From Bacteroidetes bacterium GWF2_38_335 (lineage in GTDB: Bacteria; Bacteroidota; Bacteroidia; Bacteroidales; GWF2-38-335): DNA of 64,000 nt. The stretch lies in contig MEOH01000011.1 of NCBI GenBank assembly GCA_001769535.1, positions 140,443 through 204,442 of the forward strand, written 5' to 3'. The translations under genes and the position numbers were made by a program. Positions 56,934 to 64,000 of this stretch are shown one piece after another. Positions within the stretch are counted from its first letter, which is position 1. Every line of letters starts with the position of its first letter. Under the pieces are notes generated by a model. It was given only the letters and a program-made list of their open reading frames with translations. It searched no databases and was not told the DNA's origin.

Positions 56934-57010
56934 TTGCAATTGTGGTTGTTTTGACCATAGGTATTGCCTGGTATTTTAGAAAAGAAATTGTAAGATGGAT
57001 TAATAAATAA
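56927..57010 (+). other. -1 frame TM extension of the muramidase
   Basis: After A9 (56919-56927) the -1 frame reads 'RLIAIVVVLTIGIAWYFRKE' + 'IVRWINK' and stops at 57010. A hydrophobic helix with a basic flank, it resembles the TM segments of the neighbouring genes and exactly fills the gap. It has no good start codon of its own. Either a programmed -1 shift at A_AAA_AAA giving a 187-residue membrane-anchored form, or a 1-bp indel. Confidence 0.5.
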
Positions 57011-57012
57011 GC

Positions 57013-57561
57013 ATGAATATACTGACAAAAGCCATATTGATAGTAATTTTTGTTTTTGCGTTGCTGATTTTTTTTGATTTAAAAGCAGCGAACAAATTAA
57101 GCGGATTGGGTTTTTTAAACAAGAACCGTCCGCCGAAAGTCCGGATAGTATATTCCAAAAAACTAAGCCGTGACCAGATCAGAAAAATATCCAGTTCCCG
57201 CGATGCCTACCAGGTATTCAAAGACATCTGGAGCGGACAGATGGACACCCGTGAAGAAATGATGTTTTTATTACTAGACCGGTCGAACAACGTCCTCGGA
57301 TATCACATCCTGAGCATGGGCGGCATCACCGGGACCGTAGCAGATCTCCGGCTGCTTTTTTCCGTTGCATTAAAATCCCTGGCAACATCAGTAATCCTTG
57401 CCCACAATCACCCATCAGGCAACCTCAGTCCCAGCGAACAAGACATCACTCTGACCAGAAAAATCAAAGAAGCCGGCCAGATCATGGATATTCAGCTTTT
57501 GGATCATTTGATTATGACTCGGGATGCTTATTATTCGTTTGCTGACGAGGGGATAATTTGA
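57013..57561 (+). CDS. RadC/JAMM-domain protein with N-terminal membrane anchor
   Basis: 182 residues. TM at ~3-22 ('LTKAILIVIFVFALLIFFD'), then 'KLSGLGF' and a complete JAB/RadC domain: Glu in 'TREEMMFLLLD' (~77), 'ILAHNHPSGNLSPSEQD' (~128-144, HxHx7Sx2D) and 'LLDHLIMTRDAYYSFADEGI'. Ordinary RadC proteins are soluble and have a UPF0758 N-domain; here that is replaced by a TM. JAMM enzymes are zinc metalloproteases, but RadC function is unsettled. A degenerate paralogue follows. Confidence 0.8.
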   Translation: MNILTKAILIVIFVFALLIFFDLKAANKLSGLGFLNKNRPPKVRIVYSKKLSRDQIRKISSSRDAYQVFKDIWSGQMDTREEMMFLLLDRSNNVLGYHILSMGGITGTVADLRLLFSVALKSLATSVILAHNHPSGNLSPSEQDITLTRKIKEAGQIMDIQLLDHLIMTRDAYYSFADEGII

Positions 57562-57598
57562 AGTAGCAAGTAAAAAGTAACAAGTAGCAAGTAAAGAG
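57562..57598. repeat. AAGTAGCAAGTAAAAAGTAACAAG microrepeat
   Basis: Repeats of AGTAGCAAGTA / AAGTAACA between the RadC gene and its paralogue. Same general class as the other short tandem words in this window. Confidence 0.5.
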
Positions 57599-58084
57599 AT
57601 GAAAAATGCGATTATTATTTTGGTCATAATATTGTTACTGATAGCGGTGATGGTTTATCGAAGGAGAATGAGCGTATTGTCTGGACTGGGTGTTGTCTCA
57701 AAAAGAATAAAGTTGATCGATGAAAAAACGAATTATCCCGGAGATTCCATTCAAAAAGTTTTCGAGTATGCCAGAGCAGAATGGGGGGAAAGGATTGACT
57801 GGGAACAGGGAGTTATGATCATTTTCACAGATACAAATGGTTATCTGGACAAAACAATTTACAGGAAGATAAACGACTTATCTGAAATAGAGTCGCTGAT
57901 AAAACCATTCAGAGGAAAGAAAAAGCTCATCATCATCCGGAACCTGATCCGTGGTACCCATTATCCGGGAAGAAAAGAGGAAGAAATGATAAGAAGGATA
58001 GCGAAAGCCAACAATCTGTACGACTATTTGATCATCAACAAACAATACTATTTCTCAGCAAAAGCACAAGGAATGACAAACTAA
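57599..58084 (+). CDS. Degenerate RadC-like paralogue, membrane-anchored
   Basis: 161 residues. TM at ~3-20 ('AIIILVIILLLIAVMVYRRR'), then 'VLSGLGV', matching the preceding gene. The rest aligns by eye with RadC ('QKVFEYARAEWGERIDWEQG' against 'YQVFKDIWSGQMDTREEM'; 'EEEMIRRIAKANNLYDYLII' against 'DITLTRKIKEAGQIMDIQLL'). The metal motif HNHPSG has become 'GTHYPG' and the following S..D is lost, so it cannot bind zinc normally. Probably a regulatory or structural pseudo-enzyme partnering the active copy. Confidence 0.65.
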   Translation: MKNAIIILVIILLLIAVMVYRRRMSVLSGLGVVSKRIKLIDEKTNYPGDSIQKVFEYARAEWGERIDWEQGVMIIFTDTNGYLDKTIYRKINDLSEIESLIKPFRGKKKLIIIRNLIRGTHYPGRKEEEMIRRIAKANNLYDYLIINKQYYFSAKAQGMTN

Positions 58085-58095
58085 AACATACAGCC

Positions 58096-58566
58096 ATGAA
58101 AAAAAACAGCCCAAGTATTTACATGATAATCAGGATCTCTATCCTGATTTTTTGGATTTTATTAGGAATAATCATGATCACATCCTGCAGTCCGGAAAGA
58201 CGGCTTCACCGGCTTCTGGCACTTCATCCGGAACTGGTTCAAAACGACACTATCAGGATCCAGGACACAACCATACTTCCCGGGGTGAAAATTGACACCT
58301 TGGTTTTGTTTTCGCAGTTGAAAGATACTGTCACAATTACAAAAGAAAAGCTTCAGGTGAAGCTTTATGCTGTTAATGATACGGTTTATTTTTGGGCTGA
58401 ACAGGAAAGTGATACGGTTGTGATTACTAAGGAGATTGCGGTGGAGAGGGTGGTTAGGGAGGGATCAAGATCAAAATATGTAAGAATATTGAAAAAGAAT
58501 TGGATTAAGGTCTTTTGCTTATTAGGAGGGTTGATGATTATAAGTTGGTTTTTTAAGAAATTTTAA
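58096..58566 (+). CDS. Spanin-like lipoprotein
   Basis: 156 residues. Lipobox-like 'ITSC' after a hydrophobic stretch (~15-33), followed by 'SPERRLHRLLALHPELVQND', repeated Asp-Thr strands ('TIRIQDTTILPGVKIDTLV', 'DTVTITKEKLQVKLYAVNDT') and a C-terminal TM ('VFCLLGGLMIISWFF'). Lipidated N-terminus plus TM C-terminus is the unimolecular-spanin layout, and this Asp-Thr-rich lipoprotein type is common in Bacteroidota phage lysis modules. It would link outer and inner membranes and disrupt them at lysis. Last gene of the cluster. Confidence 0.7.
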   Translation: MKKNSPSIYMIIRISILIFWILLGIIMITSCSPERRLHRLLALHPELVQNDTIRIQDTTILPGVKIDTLVLFSQLKDTVTITKEKLQVKLYAVNDTVYFWAEQESDTVVITKEIAVERVVREGSRSKYVRILKKNWIKVFCLLGGLMIISWFFKKF

Positions 58567-58680
58567 AAAAAAGTAATACTGTTTATTATTAAATTAATTA
58601 TTTCATTGCAAAAGATTTATTGGATTGAAAAGTTGTATCTTTACGTAGAGGAATTTAAGTATATAACAGAAGTTATTAAA

Positions 58681-59055
58681 ATGAAAGATCGAGAATTATA
58701 TAACATTAGTGATAATATTGAAAAAATTATAAATTCCAGTAATGATGAAGGAGTTGAAAATTTTGAATTTAGGGTGAGGGATTTATTAAAAAATTTAAAA
58801 GTTGTAGTAAATATAATTGAAAATAGAGAATTGAAAGAAATGTGTAATGATGCACAAGAAAATTTAAAGTATACACTTGAAAGAAATGAATTATTTTTAT
58901 GTAAATTTACTTTTGATAAATATGAAAAAAAACAAACAAATAAAAATTTGAAAGAATATTTAACTAGTTTATTGAAAGCAAAAAATCAAATAAAATTTGA
59001 TATTTATAAGTTAAACGATTATTTAAAAACTTATAAAGAAAAAAACGACAGATAA
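58681..59055 (+). CDS. Hypothetical helical protein
   Basis: 124 residues from ATG 58681; the frame extends up to a TTG at 58606, but a TATCTTTA -7-like box lies between, so the later ATG is preferred. Lys/Glu/Asn-rich, all-helical ('ISDNIEKIINSSNDEGVENF', 'LLKNLKVVVNIIENRELKEM'), no signal. Very AT-rich compared with the cluster upstream, marking a compositional border. Confidence 0.5.
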   Translation: MKDRELYNISDNIEKIINSSNDEGVENFEFRVRDLLKNLKVVVNIIENRELKEMCNDAQENLKYTLERNELFLCKFTFDKYEKKQTNKNLKEYLTSLLKAKNQIKFDIYKLNDYLKTYKEKNDR

Positions 59056-59085
59056 TTTATTTAATTAGAAATAATAAAAAAGAGC

Positions 59086-60105
59086 ATGAAGAAAAAATGT
59101 TTTGTATTTTGGTTATTATTGTTAATTGTTGTTGCTGTTGTAAGTTGCAAAAAAGAAGATACAAAAGAAGTTGATGAAGACATTCCTTCAGTTTCAGCAC
59201 CTACCATAACAACTGATACTATAACAAATATAACATTGAATACTGCAATTGTTTCTTGCAGTATTACAAATAATGGTGGATCAAAAATAATTGAAAGGGG
59301 AATTGTATGGAGTATAAATTTTACACCTATGTTTTCAGATAATGTTTTAATATATGATTATAACGACATTATTGGTAGCTATTGTATGACAATAAATGAT
59401 TTAATTTGCAATTCGACATATTATGTAAGAGCATACACAAAGACTGATGTTGGTATTACATATGGTAACACTTTAACATTCAATACAAAACCAAATTCAA
59501 TTATTTTTAATTCAGATTTATTATATGGGACGGTTACTGATATTGATGGAAATGAATATAAAACAATTACAATTGGAACTCAAACATGGATGGCAGAAAA
59601 TTTAGAAGTAAAAAGGTTTAGAAACGGAGATTCTATTCCATATAATATTAATTTTGGGATTGTAAATTCGGCTTCATATTATATTCATTATAATTATCCA
59701 AACGTAAGTTATGGATTGTATTACAATTGGTGGGCAGCACATGACGAAAGAAATATTGCACCTGAGGGATGGCATGTACCAACAATAGAAGAAGTTAATA
59801 TTTTGATTGAATTTTTAGGAGGGAATGAATTTTCTGGTGGAAAACTTAAGGAAAGTGGAACTAATCATTGGTTGTATATAAATGCTAATGGTACGAATGA
59901 AAGTGGTTTTACAGCATTGCCTGGAGGCGGATTTAATTCAACAGGAAGTTTTCAATATATTGGTGAAACAGGCTTATGGTGGTGCTCAACAGAATATACA
60001 AGTTCTGATGCTTATATTTTTATATTATATAATGAATTAGGAAGTATTAACACCGGACCAATTCATAAGGAAAAGGGATATTCAATTAGGTGTATTATGG
60101 ATTAA
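59086..60105 (+). CDS. FISUMP-domain lipoprotein
   Basis: 339 residues. Lipobox 'VVSC' then KKED (~18-21). Residues ~38-140 are FN3-like ('APTITTDTITNITLNTAIVS', 'YYVRAYTKTDVGITYGN'), followed by a FISUMP domain (~150-339, 'IGTQTWMAENLEVKRFRNGD', 'APEGWHVPTIEEVNILIEFL', 'GYSIRCIMD'). Outer-membrane lipoprotein of unknown function. It has the same FISUMP module as the gene at 19328-20680 but with a lipid anchor instead of a sorting domain. Confidence 0.85.
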   Translation: MKKKCFVFWLLLLIVVAVVSCKKEDTKEVDEDIPSVSAPTITTDTITNITLNTAIVSCSITNNGGSKIIERGIVWSINFTPMFSDNVLIYDYNDIIGSYCMTINDLICNSTYYVRAYTKTDVGITYGNTLTFNTKPNSIIFNSDLLYGTVTDIDGNEYKTITIGTQTWMAENLEVKRFRNGDSIPYNINFGIVNSASYYIHYNYPNVSYGLYYNWWAAHDERNIAPEGWHVPTIEEVNILIEFLGGNEFSGGKLKESGTNHWLYINANGTNESGFTALPGGGFNSTGSFQYIGETGLWWCSTEYTSSDAYIFILYNELGSINTGPIHKEKGYSIRCIMD

Positions 60106-60118
60106 ATAAAAAGTAAAA

Positions 60119-61480
60119 ATGAAAAAAGTTTTTTTAGTATTATTTATTATTATTACAAAATGGTTATTTGCTCAACCAAATGCTGGGTATGATGAAACAG
60201 TTTGCGGGAACACAATACAATTGAACGGTTCTCTAGAGTATGCTGTTGGATCAACTTATTATTGGACATCGTCTGATGGTTGTCATTTTATTCCTTCAAA
60301 TGATGTTTTAAATCCTTATACTTCAATTTCATTTGAAATTACAGAAGACATGGTGATAAAATTTTATTTATTTGAAACATATGGAAGCGTAACGAAAGTT
60401 GATTCAGTTCAGATTACATTTTTGTATGTTGTAAATAATATTGATGTTGGAAATGACACAGCTTTTTGTCAAAATCCGACTGATCAATATATTGGATTTA
60501 TTGAAGTTACAGGTGGGTATGGAACTGGGATATGGAATACAACACAATGGGAAACGGGGTACGCATATGTAAACCAAAGTTCTACAGCTACTCAAGTTAC
60601 ATCAAATCATCCAGGGACTGAAAATTTTTGTTGGAGAGAGTCAATTTCAGCAGGATTTCCAGATCAATGTATAATAACTGATTGTAAGTCGGTTACATTT
60701 GAACCAACTCCAAATACCTCTTTGCTAATGGAAAATGCATATACTTGTGGATTAATGTTTGCATCAATTAACGGGAGTATTTTTGATGGAGATACTGCTT
60801 ATTGGATTGATTCTTCTTTTCCTGGAACAGTTTTTTATAATAATAGCCCAAGTGGGTTAACTAATCCTAATAATGTGAATGATACAGTAGCCGTTGAGTA
60901 TTATGGAATACACCAATTAAATCTTATTGCTTGTAACAGAGTTGAGTTTGAAACATTTGATATTTGTTGTACTGATACAGCAAACCCATTATTTATTACT
61001 TTTTATGAAAATCCAGTTATTAATTTTACACCTGCTCCAGATAATGACACAATTTATGCTGCTGATGCCGGGTTTGTCTATGTTGATGCTGGTTCTGGGG
61101 AGCATGAGTGGTCATACCTTTGGAATACTGGGGATACCACGCAAAATGTGGAAATAGATGATTGGTTTTCATGGTATTCAGTATATGTTGAAGACACTTT
61201 AGGATGTTCATCATATGATTCAGTTTTTGTAGTACTTATAGAAAATGTGGAAACAATAGATTATTTAAATAATTTTGAAGTATTTCCAAATCCTTCAAAT
61301 GGTATTTTTTATGTCAATTATGAAAGCATTGAGAAAATTGAAGTTTATGATGCTAATGGTAAAGTTATTTTTAATGGAAAAAAATCTGAGGTAGACATAA
61401 GAAAACAAAGAAGTGGTATGTATTGGATAAAAATTGTAACTTCGAATGATATTTATTTAAAAAAAATAATTAAGAATTAA
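60119..61480 (+). CDS. Secreted T9SS type A protein with Ig-like domains
   Basis: 453 residues. Signal peptide (MKKVFLVLFIIITKWLFAQ). Opens with 'PNAGYDETVCGNTIQLNGSL' and later 'IDVGNDTAFCQNP', the Cys-containing Ig/PKD-like units of T9SS adhesins. A third unit 'EWSYLWNTGDTTQNVEID' precedes the sorting domain ('FEVFPNPSNGIFYVNYESI' to 'LKKIIKN'). Likely extracellular adhesin. AT-rich like its neighbours; 13 bp after the FISUMP gene, probably same transcript. Confidence 0.82.
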   Translation: MKKVFLVLFIIITKWLFAQPNAGYDETVCGNTIQLNGSLEYAVGSTYYWTSSDGCHFIPSNDVLNPYTSISFEITEDMVIKFYLFETYGSVTKVDSVQITFLYVVNNIDVGNDTAFCQNPTDQYIGFIEVTGGYGTGIWNTTQWETGYAYVNQSSTATQVTSNHPGTENFCWRESISAGFPDQCIITDCKSVTFEPTPNTSLLMENAYTCGLMFASINGSIFDGDTAYWIDSSFPGTVFYNNSPSGLTNPNNVNDTVAVEYYGIHQLNLIACNRVEFETFDICCTDTANPLFITFYENPVINFTPAPDNDTIYAADAGFVYVDAGSGEHEWSYLWNTGDTTQNVEIDDWFSWYSVYVEDTLGCSSYDSVFVVLIENVETIDYLNNFEVFPNPSNGIFYVNYESIEKIEVYDANGKVIFNGKKSEVDIRKQRSGMYWIKIVTSNDIYLKKIIKN

Positions 61481-61508
61481 CTTATTTAATCACATATTTC
61501 AAATTAAA

Positions 61509-62999
61509 ATGAAAAAGACATTATTATTTACATTATTGCTTAACTCATTTTGGATGTTTTCTCAAGTAAACATTGATTGGCAGAAATCATATGGGGGTAC
61601 ATGGGATGAATATTCAAAGGGAGTTGAAGTTTTATCTGATGGTTCATACATTATCGGGTGTGTTTCTAGTTCCTCAGATGGAGATGTATTGTATCCTTAC
61701 GAACCTGATGATTTTTGGGTAATAAAAATGGATGAATTTGGTGAGATTGTTTGGCAGAAGTGTTATGGCGGGTCAAGTGCCGATAGATTGAATGACATAA
61801 AAAAAACAAACGATAATGGTTTTATTCTTGCTGGACTTTCTTTTTCGTCAGATATTGATGTTTCTGCAAATTATGGTGTTTATGATGGTTGGATTGTAAA
61901 AATTGATTCACTTGGAAATATTGAATGGGAAAAAAATTATGGAGGTTCAGGAATGGATGAAATTCGCTCAATTAACTTAACAAATGATGGTGGGTATATT
62001 GCATGTGGATATACAAATTCAACAGATGGTGATGTTTCTTATACAAATGGTTACTCAGATGCATGGGTTATTAAAATTGATAGTGTAGGGAATTTGATAA
62101 GTTCAAAGGTTTTTGGTGGACCAAGTGCAGATGGTGACATAGCAAATTGTATATTACAAACAAAAGATAATGGTTATATTTTTATAGGAAATTCAAGCTC
62201 AGAAGGAGGTGATGTTACTTCAAACAATGGAGAACTTGATTTGTGGATAGTAAAGCTAACGGCCATTGGTATTATAGATTGGCAAGTAAGTTTAGGAGGA
62301 AGTACAACAGAATTAGGTAAAAGTATATGTGAAGGCGTTGAAGATGGTTTTTATGTGGCTGGTATTACATATTCAGATGATTTTGATGTAAGTAATTCTC
62401 ATGGATCAGAAGACGGATGGATTATAAATATTAGTGCTACAGGAGATACTGTTTGGACAAAAACTTATGGGGGTTCAGGTGACGATGAAATAAGTTCAAT
62501 AAAAAGATTGTCAAATGGTCAAATAATTACAGCTGGTAACTCACAAGGGGATTGTTGGATGCAAAGATTAGATGTTGAAGGAAATATTTTATGGGAAGAT
62601 TACTATGGGGGATCTGAAGGTGAATGGATGAATGACGTTGAAGAAATAGAAACTGGGTATATTGTCACAGGAGCATCAAGATCAATTGACTTAGACTGTT
62701 CAGAAAATAATGGTGGATGCGATGCTTGGACAATTAAACTTGGAGATCCCATTATTACAGTTCCTGAAAATTTTAGATTAAACAATATAAATTTTTATCC
62801 GAATCCAGCTTCAAAAATAATTTACTTTAATACTGAAAAGGAAGTAAGTATTAAGTTAACAGATTTAACAGGCAAACAAATTTCTTTTGTTAATTCAAAT
62901 AAATTGGATGTTTCTAATTTTGAGCCGGGAATATATATTATTGCTGTTTATGATATGAAAGGAAATTTTTTAATGACTCAAAAATTGGTTATAAAATAA
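61509..62999 (+). CDS. Secreted T9SS type A beta-propeller protein
   Basis: 496 residues. Signal peptide (MKKTLLFTLLLNSFWMFSQ). About seven blades with 'W-(Q)-K-x-Y-G-G-S' and 'GGYIACGYTNSTDGDV' type repeats (e.g. 'WQKCYGGSSADRLNDIKKTN', 'WEKNYGGSGMDEIRSINLTN', 'WTKTYGGSGDDEISSIKRLS'), forming a closed propeller, then a type A sorting domain ('INFYPNPASKIIYFNTEKEV' to 'KLVIK'). Surface or secreted; ligand unknown. A bidirectional terminator follows. Confidence 0.85.
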   Translation: MKKTLLFTLLLNSFWMFSQVNIDWQKSYGGTWDEYSKGVEVLSDGSYIIGCVSSSSDGDVLYPYEPDDFWVIKMDEFGEIVWQKCYGGSSADRLNDIKKTNDNGFILAGLSFSSDIDVSANYGVYDGWIVKIDSLGNIEWEKNYGGSGMDEIRSINLTNDGGYIACGYTNSTDGDVSYTNGYSDAWVIKIDSVGNLISSKVFGGPSADGDIANCILQTKDNGYIFIGNSSSEGGDVTSNNGELDLWIVKLTAIGIIDWQVSLGGSTTELGKSICEGVEDGFYVAGITYSDDFDVSNSHGSEDGWIINISATGDTVWTKTYGGSGDDEISSIKRLSNGQIITAGNSQGDCWMQRLDVEGNILWEDYYGGSEGEWMNDVEEIETGYIVTGASRSIDLDCSENNGGCDAWTIKLGDPIITVPENFRLNNINFYPNPASKIIYFNTEKEVSIKLTDLTGKQISFVNSNKLDVSNFEPGIYIIAVYDMKGNFLMTQKLVIK

Positions 63000-63022
63000 T
63001 AATTAGAAAAGGATTTTTTTAT

Positions 63023-63050
63023 AAAGCATTGCCTTTTAAGGCAGTGCTTT
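63023..63050. terminator. Bidirectional terminator between convergent genes
   Basis: AAAGCATTGCCTT-TT-AAGGCAGTGCTTT with flanking A and T runs on both strands, placed between the plus-strand propeller gene and the minus-strand zinc-ribbon gene. Confidence 0.7.
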
Positions 63051-63051
63051 T

Positions 63052-63372
63052 TTACTTATACCCCCTCAGATCCTTAATCTCCTTAACATTTTTATCCTTC
63101 ATGATCTGGTCCATCCGGGCAGGTGGGTTCCATCCCTTTTTTCTTTGCCTGGTTAAATTCTGAGAGCAACGTTTGCAGCATGCAAACGAGCTGCGGCGGT
63201 TGCTCTCATAAGAACTACCACAATACCAGCATATTTTTAAGTACACTGAGCGGCTGATTTGTTTTACGATGATTCCGCCCAGGGTCCGCCGGTATTCCCT
63301 TTTTTGTTTATCAATTTTCACGGCAATGATATTCTGTGAAAACATTTCTTGTTTTGTCAATGGTTTTTTCAT
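63052..63372 (-). CDS. Zinc-ribbon protein, possibly mobile-element derived
   Basis: 106 residues from ATG 63372; the longer frame starts in the promoter area. Lys/Arg-rich. A Cys4 ribbon is formed by 'CWYCGSSYESNRRSSFACCK' and 'RC' (~48-70), followed by 'RQRKKGWNPPARMDQIMKDK'. Small DNA- or RNA-binding protein of unknown family. Upstream on the same strand are a TATCTTTC -7-like box and a perfect 9-bp inverted repeat, suggesting repressor control. Confidence 0.6.
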   Translation of the reverse strand: MKKPLTKQEMFSQNIIAVKIDKQKREYRRTLGGIIVKQISRSVYLKICWYCGSSYESNRRSSFACCKRCSQNLTRQRKKGWNPPARMDQIMKDKNVKEIKDLRGYK

Positions 63373-63403
63373 GGTTTTAATTTTTGTTTTGGAAAGATAC
63401 AAC

Positions 63404-63427
63404 TAACGGAAAACTCGCTTTCCGTTA
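63404..63427 (-). promoter_or_regulatory. Inverted-repeat operator candidate
   Basis: TAACGGAAA-ACTCGC-TTTCCGTTA, a perfect 9-bp inverted repeat just upstream of the TATCTTTC box (minus strand, 63392-63399) of the zinc-ribbon gene. Confidence 0.5.
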
Positions 63428-63516
63428 ACAGTTTTATCTGTGGTTGTTTTCCTATAATTTCCTTTAATAGAGAATCAAAGCGGAGTCACATAAACTTCAC
63501 AAAAAGCTAAAAACGG

Positions 63517-63571
63517 ATTCATATTACATTCATATAAGATTCATATTTCCTTCATATTTCCTTCATATTTC
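63517..63571 (+). repeat. Five tandem 11-bp repeats
   Basis: Units ATTCATATTAC, ATTCATATAAG, ATTCATATTTC, CTTCATATTTC, CTTCATATTTC in perfect 11-bp period, about one helical turn, so all units face the same side of DNA. No gene is associated within the 450 bp up to the intron-like sequence; the stretch between is AT-rich. Confidence 0.65.
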
Positions 63572-63826
63572 CTTCCAAAAAGAATCACTGAAAAAACACA
63601 GAAACAAGGCGTGGAGCGTAATACAGAATGTTTTTTTGTACTATTATTTTTTTAGAGATTTATGTATTATAATAATATATATAAACAACCCACCGCACCA
63701 CCCACCTTACCTGTATTATGAGTGATTTGGCTATATCGATGTGATTGTTGTTTGCTGTGGACTGCGGTGAGCAGTCAAAATGAGGCGAAACAGATTCTTC
63801 CTGGAAGAAAACCGACAAGGTCTGGG

Positions 63827-64000
63827 GTGTGCCAAGAAGTTAAAGGGGCACAAAGGTTCTTTAACATGCTGTGTATGAGATGAAGAAATTTACGAAAGTA
63901 GATTGGACTTCGGTAGCGATTTGTAGGAGTGGCTACCAAACCACCTTGCGGTGCTGTAATCAAAAGTTATGGTACTGAGCGGCAAGGAAAAGATATTACT
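63827..64000 (+). mobile_element. Probable 5' end of a group II intron (truncated by the window)
   Basis: Starts GTGTGCCAAGAAGTTAAAGG, fitting the GUGYG 5' consensus, and continues with GGCACAAAGGTTCTTTAAC, hairpin-rich sequence and GGTACTGAGCGGCAAGG, a layout I recognise from domain I of bacterial group II introns. No protein is supported here on either strand. The intron-encoded reverse transcriptase would lie beyond the window. Confidence 0.5.

Noticed and set aside
48409..58566. Tailed prophage
   Set aside because: No large terminase, portal, tape-measure, tail sheath/tube, or integrase was recognised among the genes.
63517..63571. CRISPR-like array
   Set aside because: Repeat unit is 11 bp with no spacers; it is a plain tandem repeat.
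63775..63963. 62-codon minus-strand open frame at the right edge
   Set aside because: Antisense to the intron-like RNA sequence; no start context or domain.

Overview
The window is from a Bacteroidota chromosome, probably a marine, sediment or gut-type relative of Bacteroidales/Marinilabiliales rather than a named species. Three things point there. There are many type IX secretion (T9SS) cargo proteins with C-terminal sorting domains, plus a PorP/SprF outer-membrane partner. Promoters repeatedly match the Bacteroidota -7 box TAnnTTTG, one of them with TTTG 19 bp upstream. Most genes lack a Shine-Dalgarno sequence. No rRNA, complete tRNA or CRISPR array was seen.

Layout. 1-21.8 kb: envelope and secreted proteins (a T9SS type B PKD adhesin with PorP/SprF, LRR lipoprotein, beta-propeller, FISUMP and MORN-like proteins), one GH13 glucanotransferase of the glycogen-debranching type, an orphan XRE regulator with two operators, and intergenic DNA rich in palindromic repeats and MITE-like elements. 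21.8-32.6 kb: an accessory region with gene remnants, a Cys-rich protein, two different AbiE toxin-antitoxin operons (each under its own inverted-repeat operator), a putative tRNA-3' scar, and a mobile replication module (HTH protein plus BT4734/VirE-type primase-helicase) between two iteron-like arrays. 33.0-42.6 kb: a defence island comprising a type I restriction-modification operon (hsdR, BRO/DinD-like gene, hsdM, hsdS), a SIR2-like DUF4917 gene, a decayed hsdS tail, then a strongly structured ~357-nt intergenic RNA candidate immediately upstream of a stand-alone reverse transcriptase, the arrangement of ncRNA-dependent defence reverse transcriptases (DRT). 42.8-48.1 kb: a lipoprotein, an RNase H-fold protein, a small HTH protein, and two tandem T9SS paralogues.

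48.4-58.6 kb: a compact, co-directional, more GC-rich gene cluster that looks viral: a transglutaminase-fold membrane protein, a candidate capsid-like protein followed by an intrinsic terminator, a holin-like protein, coiled-coil and jelly-roll-like small proteins, an annexin-like membrane protein, a peptidoglycan-binding protein, a GH73 muramidase, a RadC/JAMM protein with a catalytically dead paralogue, and a spanin-like lipoprotein. No terminase, portal, tail, packaging ATPase or integrase gene was recognised, so a tailless membrane-containing phage remnant or a domesticated particle/lysis system is proposed only as inference. An L-x-G-L/C-G motif recurs in three of its membrane proteins.

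58.6-64 kb: AT-rich secreted proteins (FISUMP, T9SS type A cargo), a zinc-ribbon protein, an 11-bp tandem-repeat array, and at the right edge what looks like the 5' end of a group II intron.

Two genes (VirE-type primase, GH73 muramidase) carry a -1 frame change at a slippery homopolymer followed by an in-register continuation of the expected C-terminus. These are either programmed frameshifts or single-base indels.
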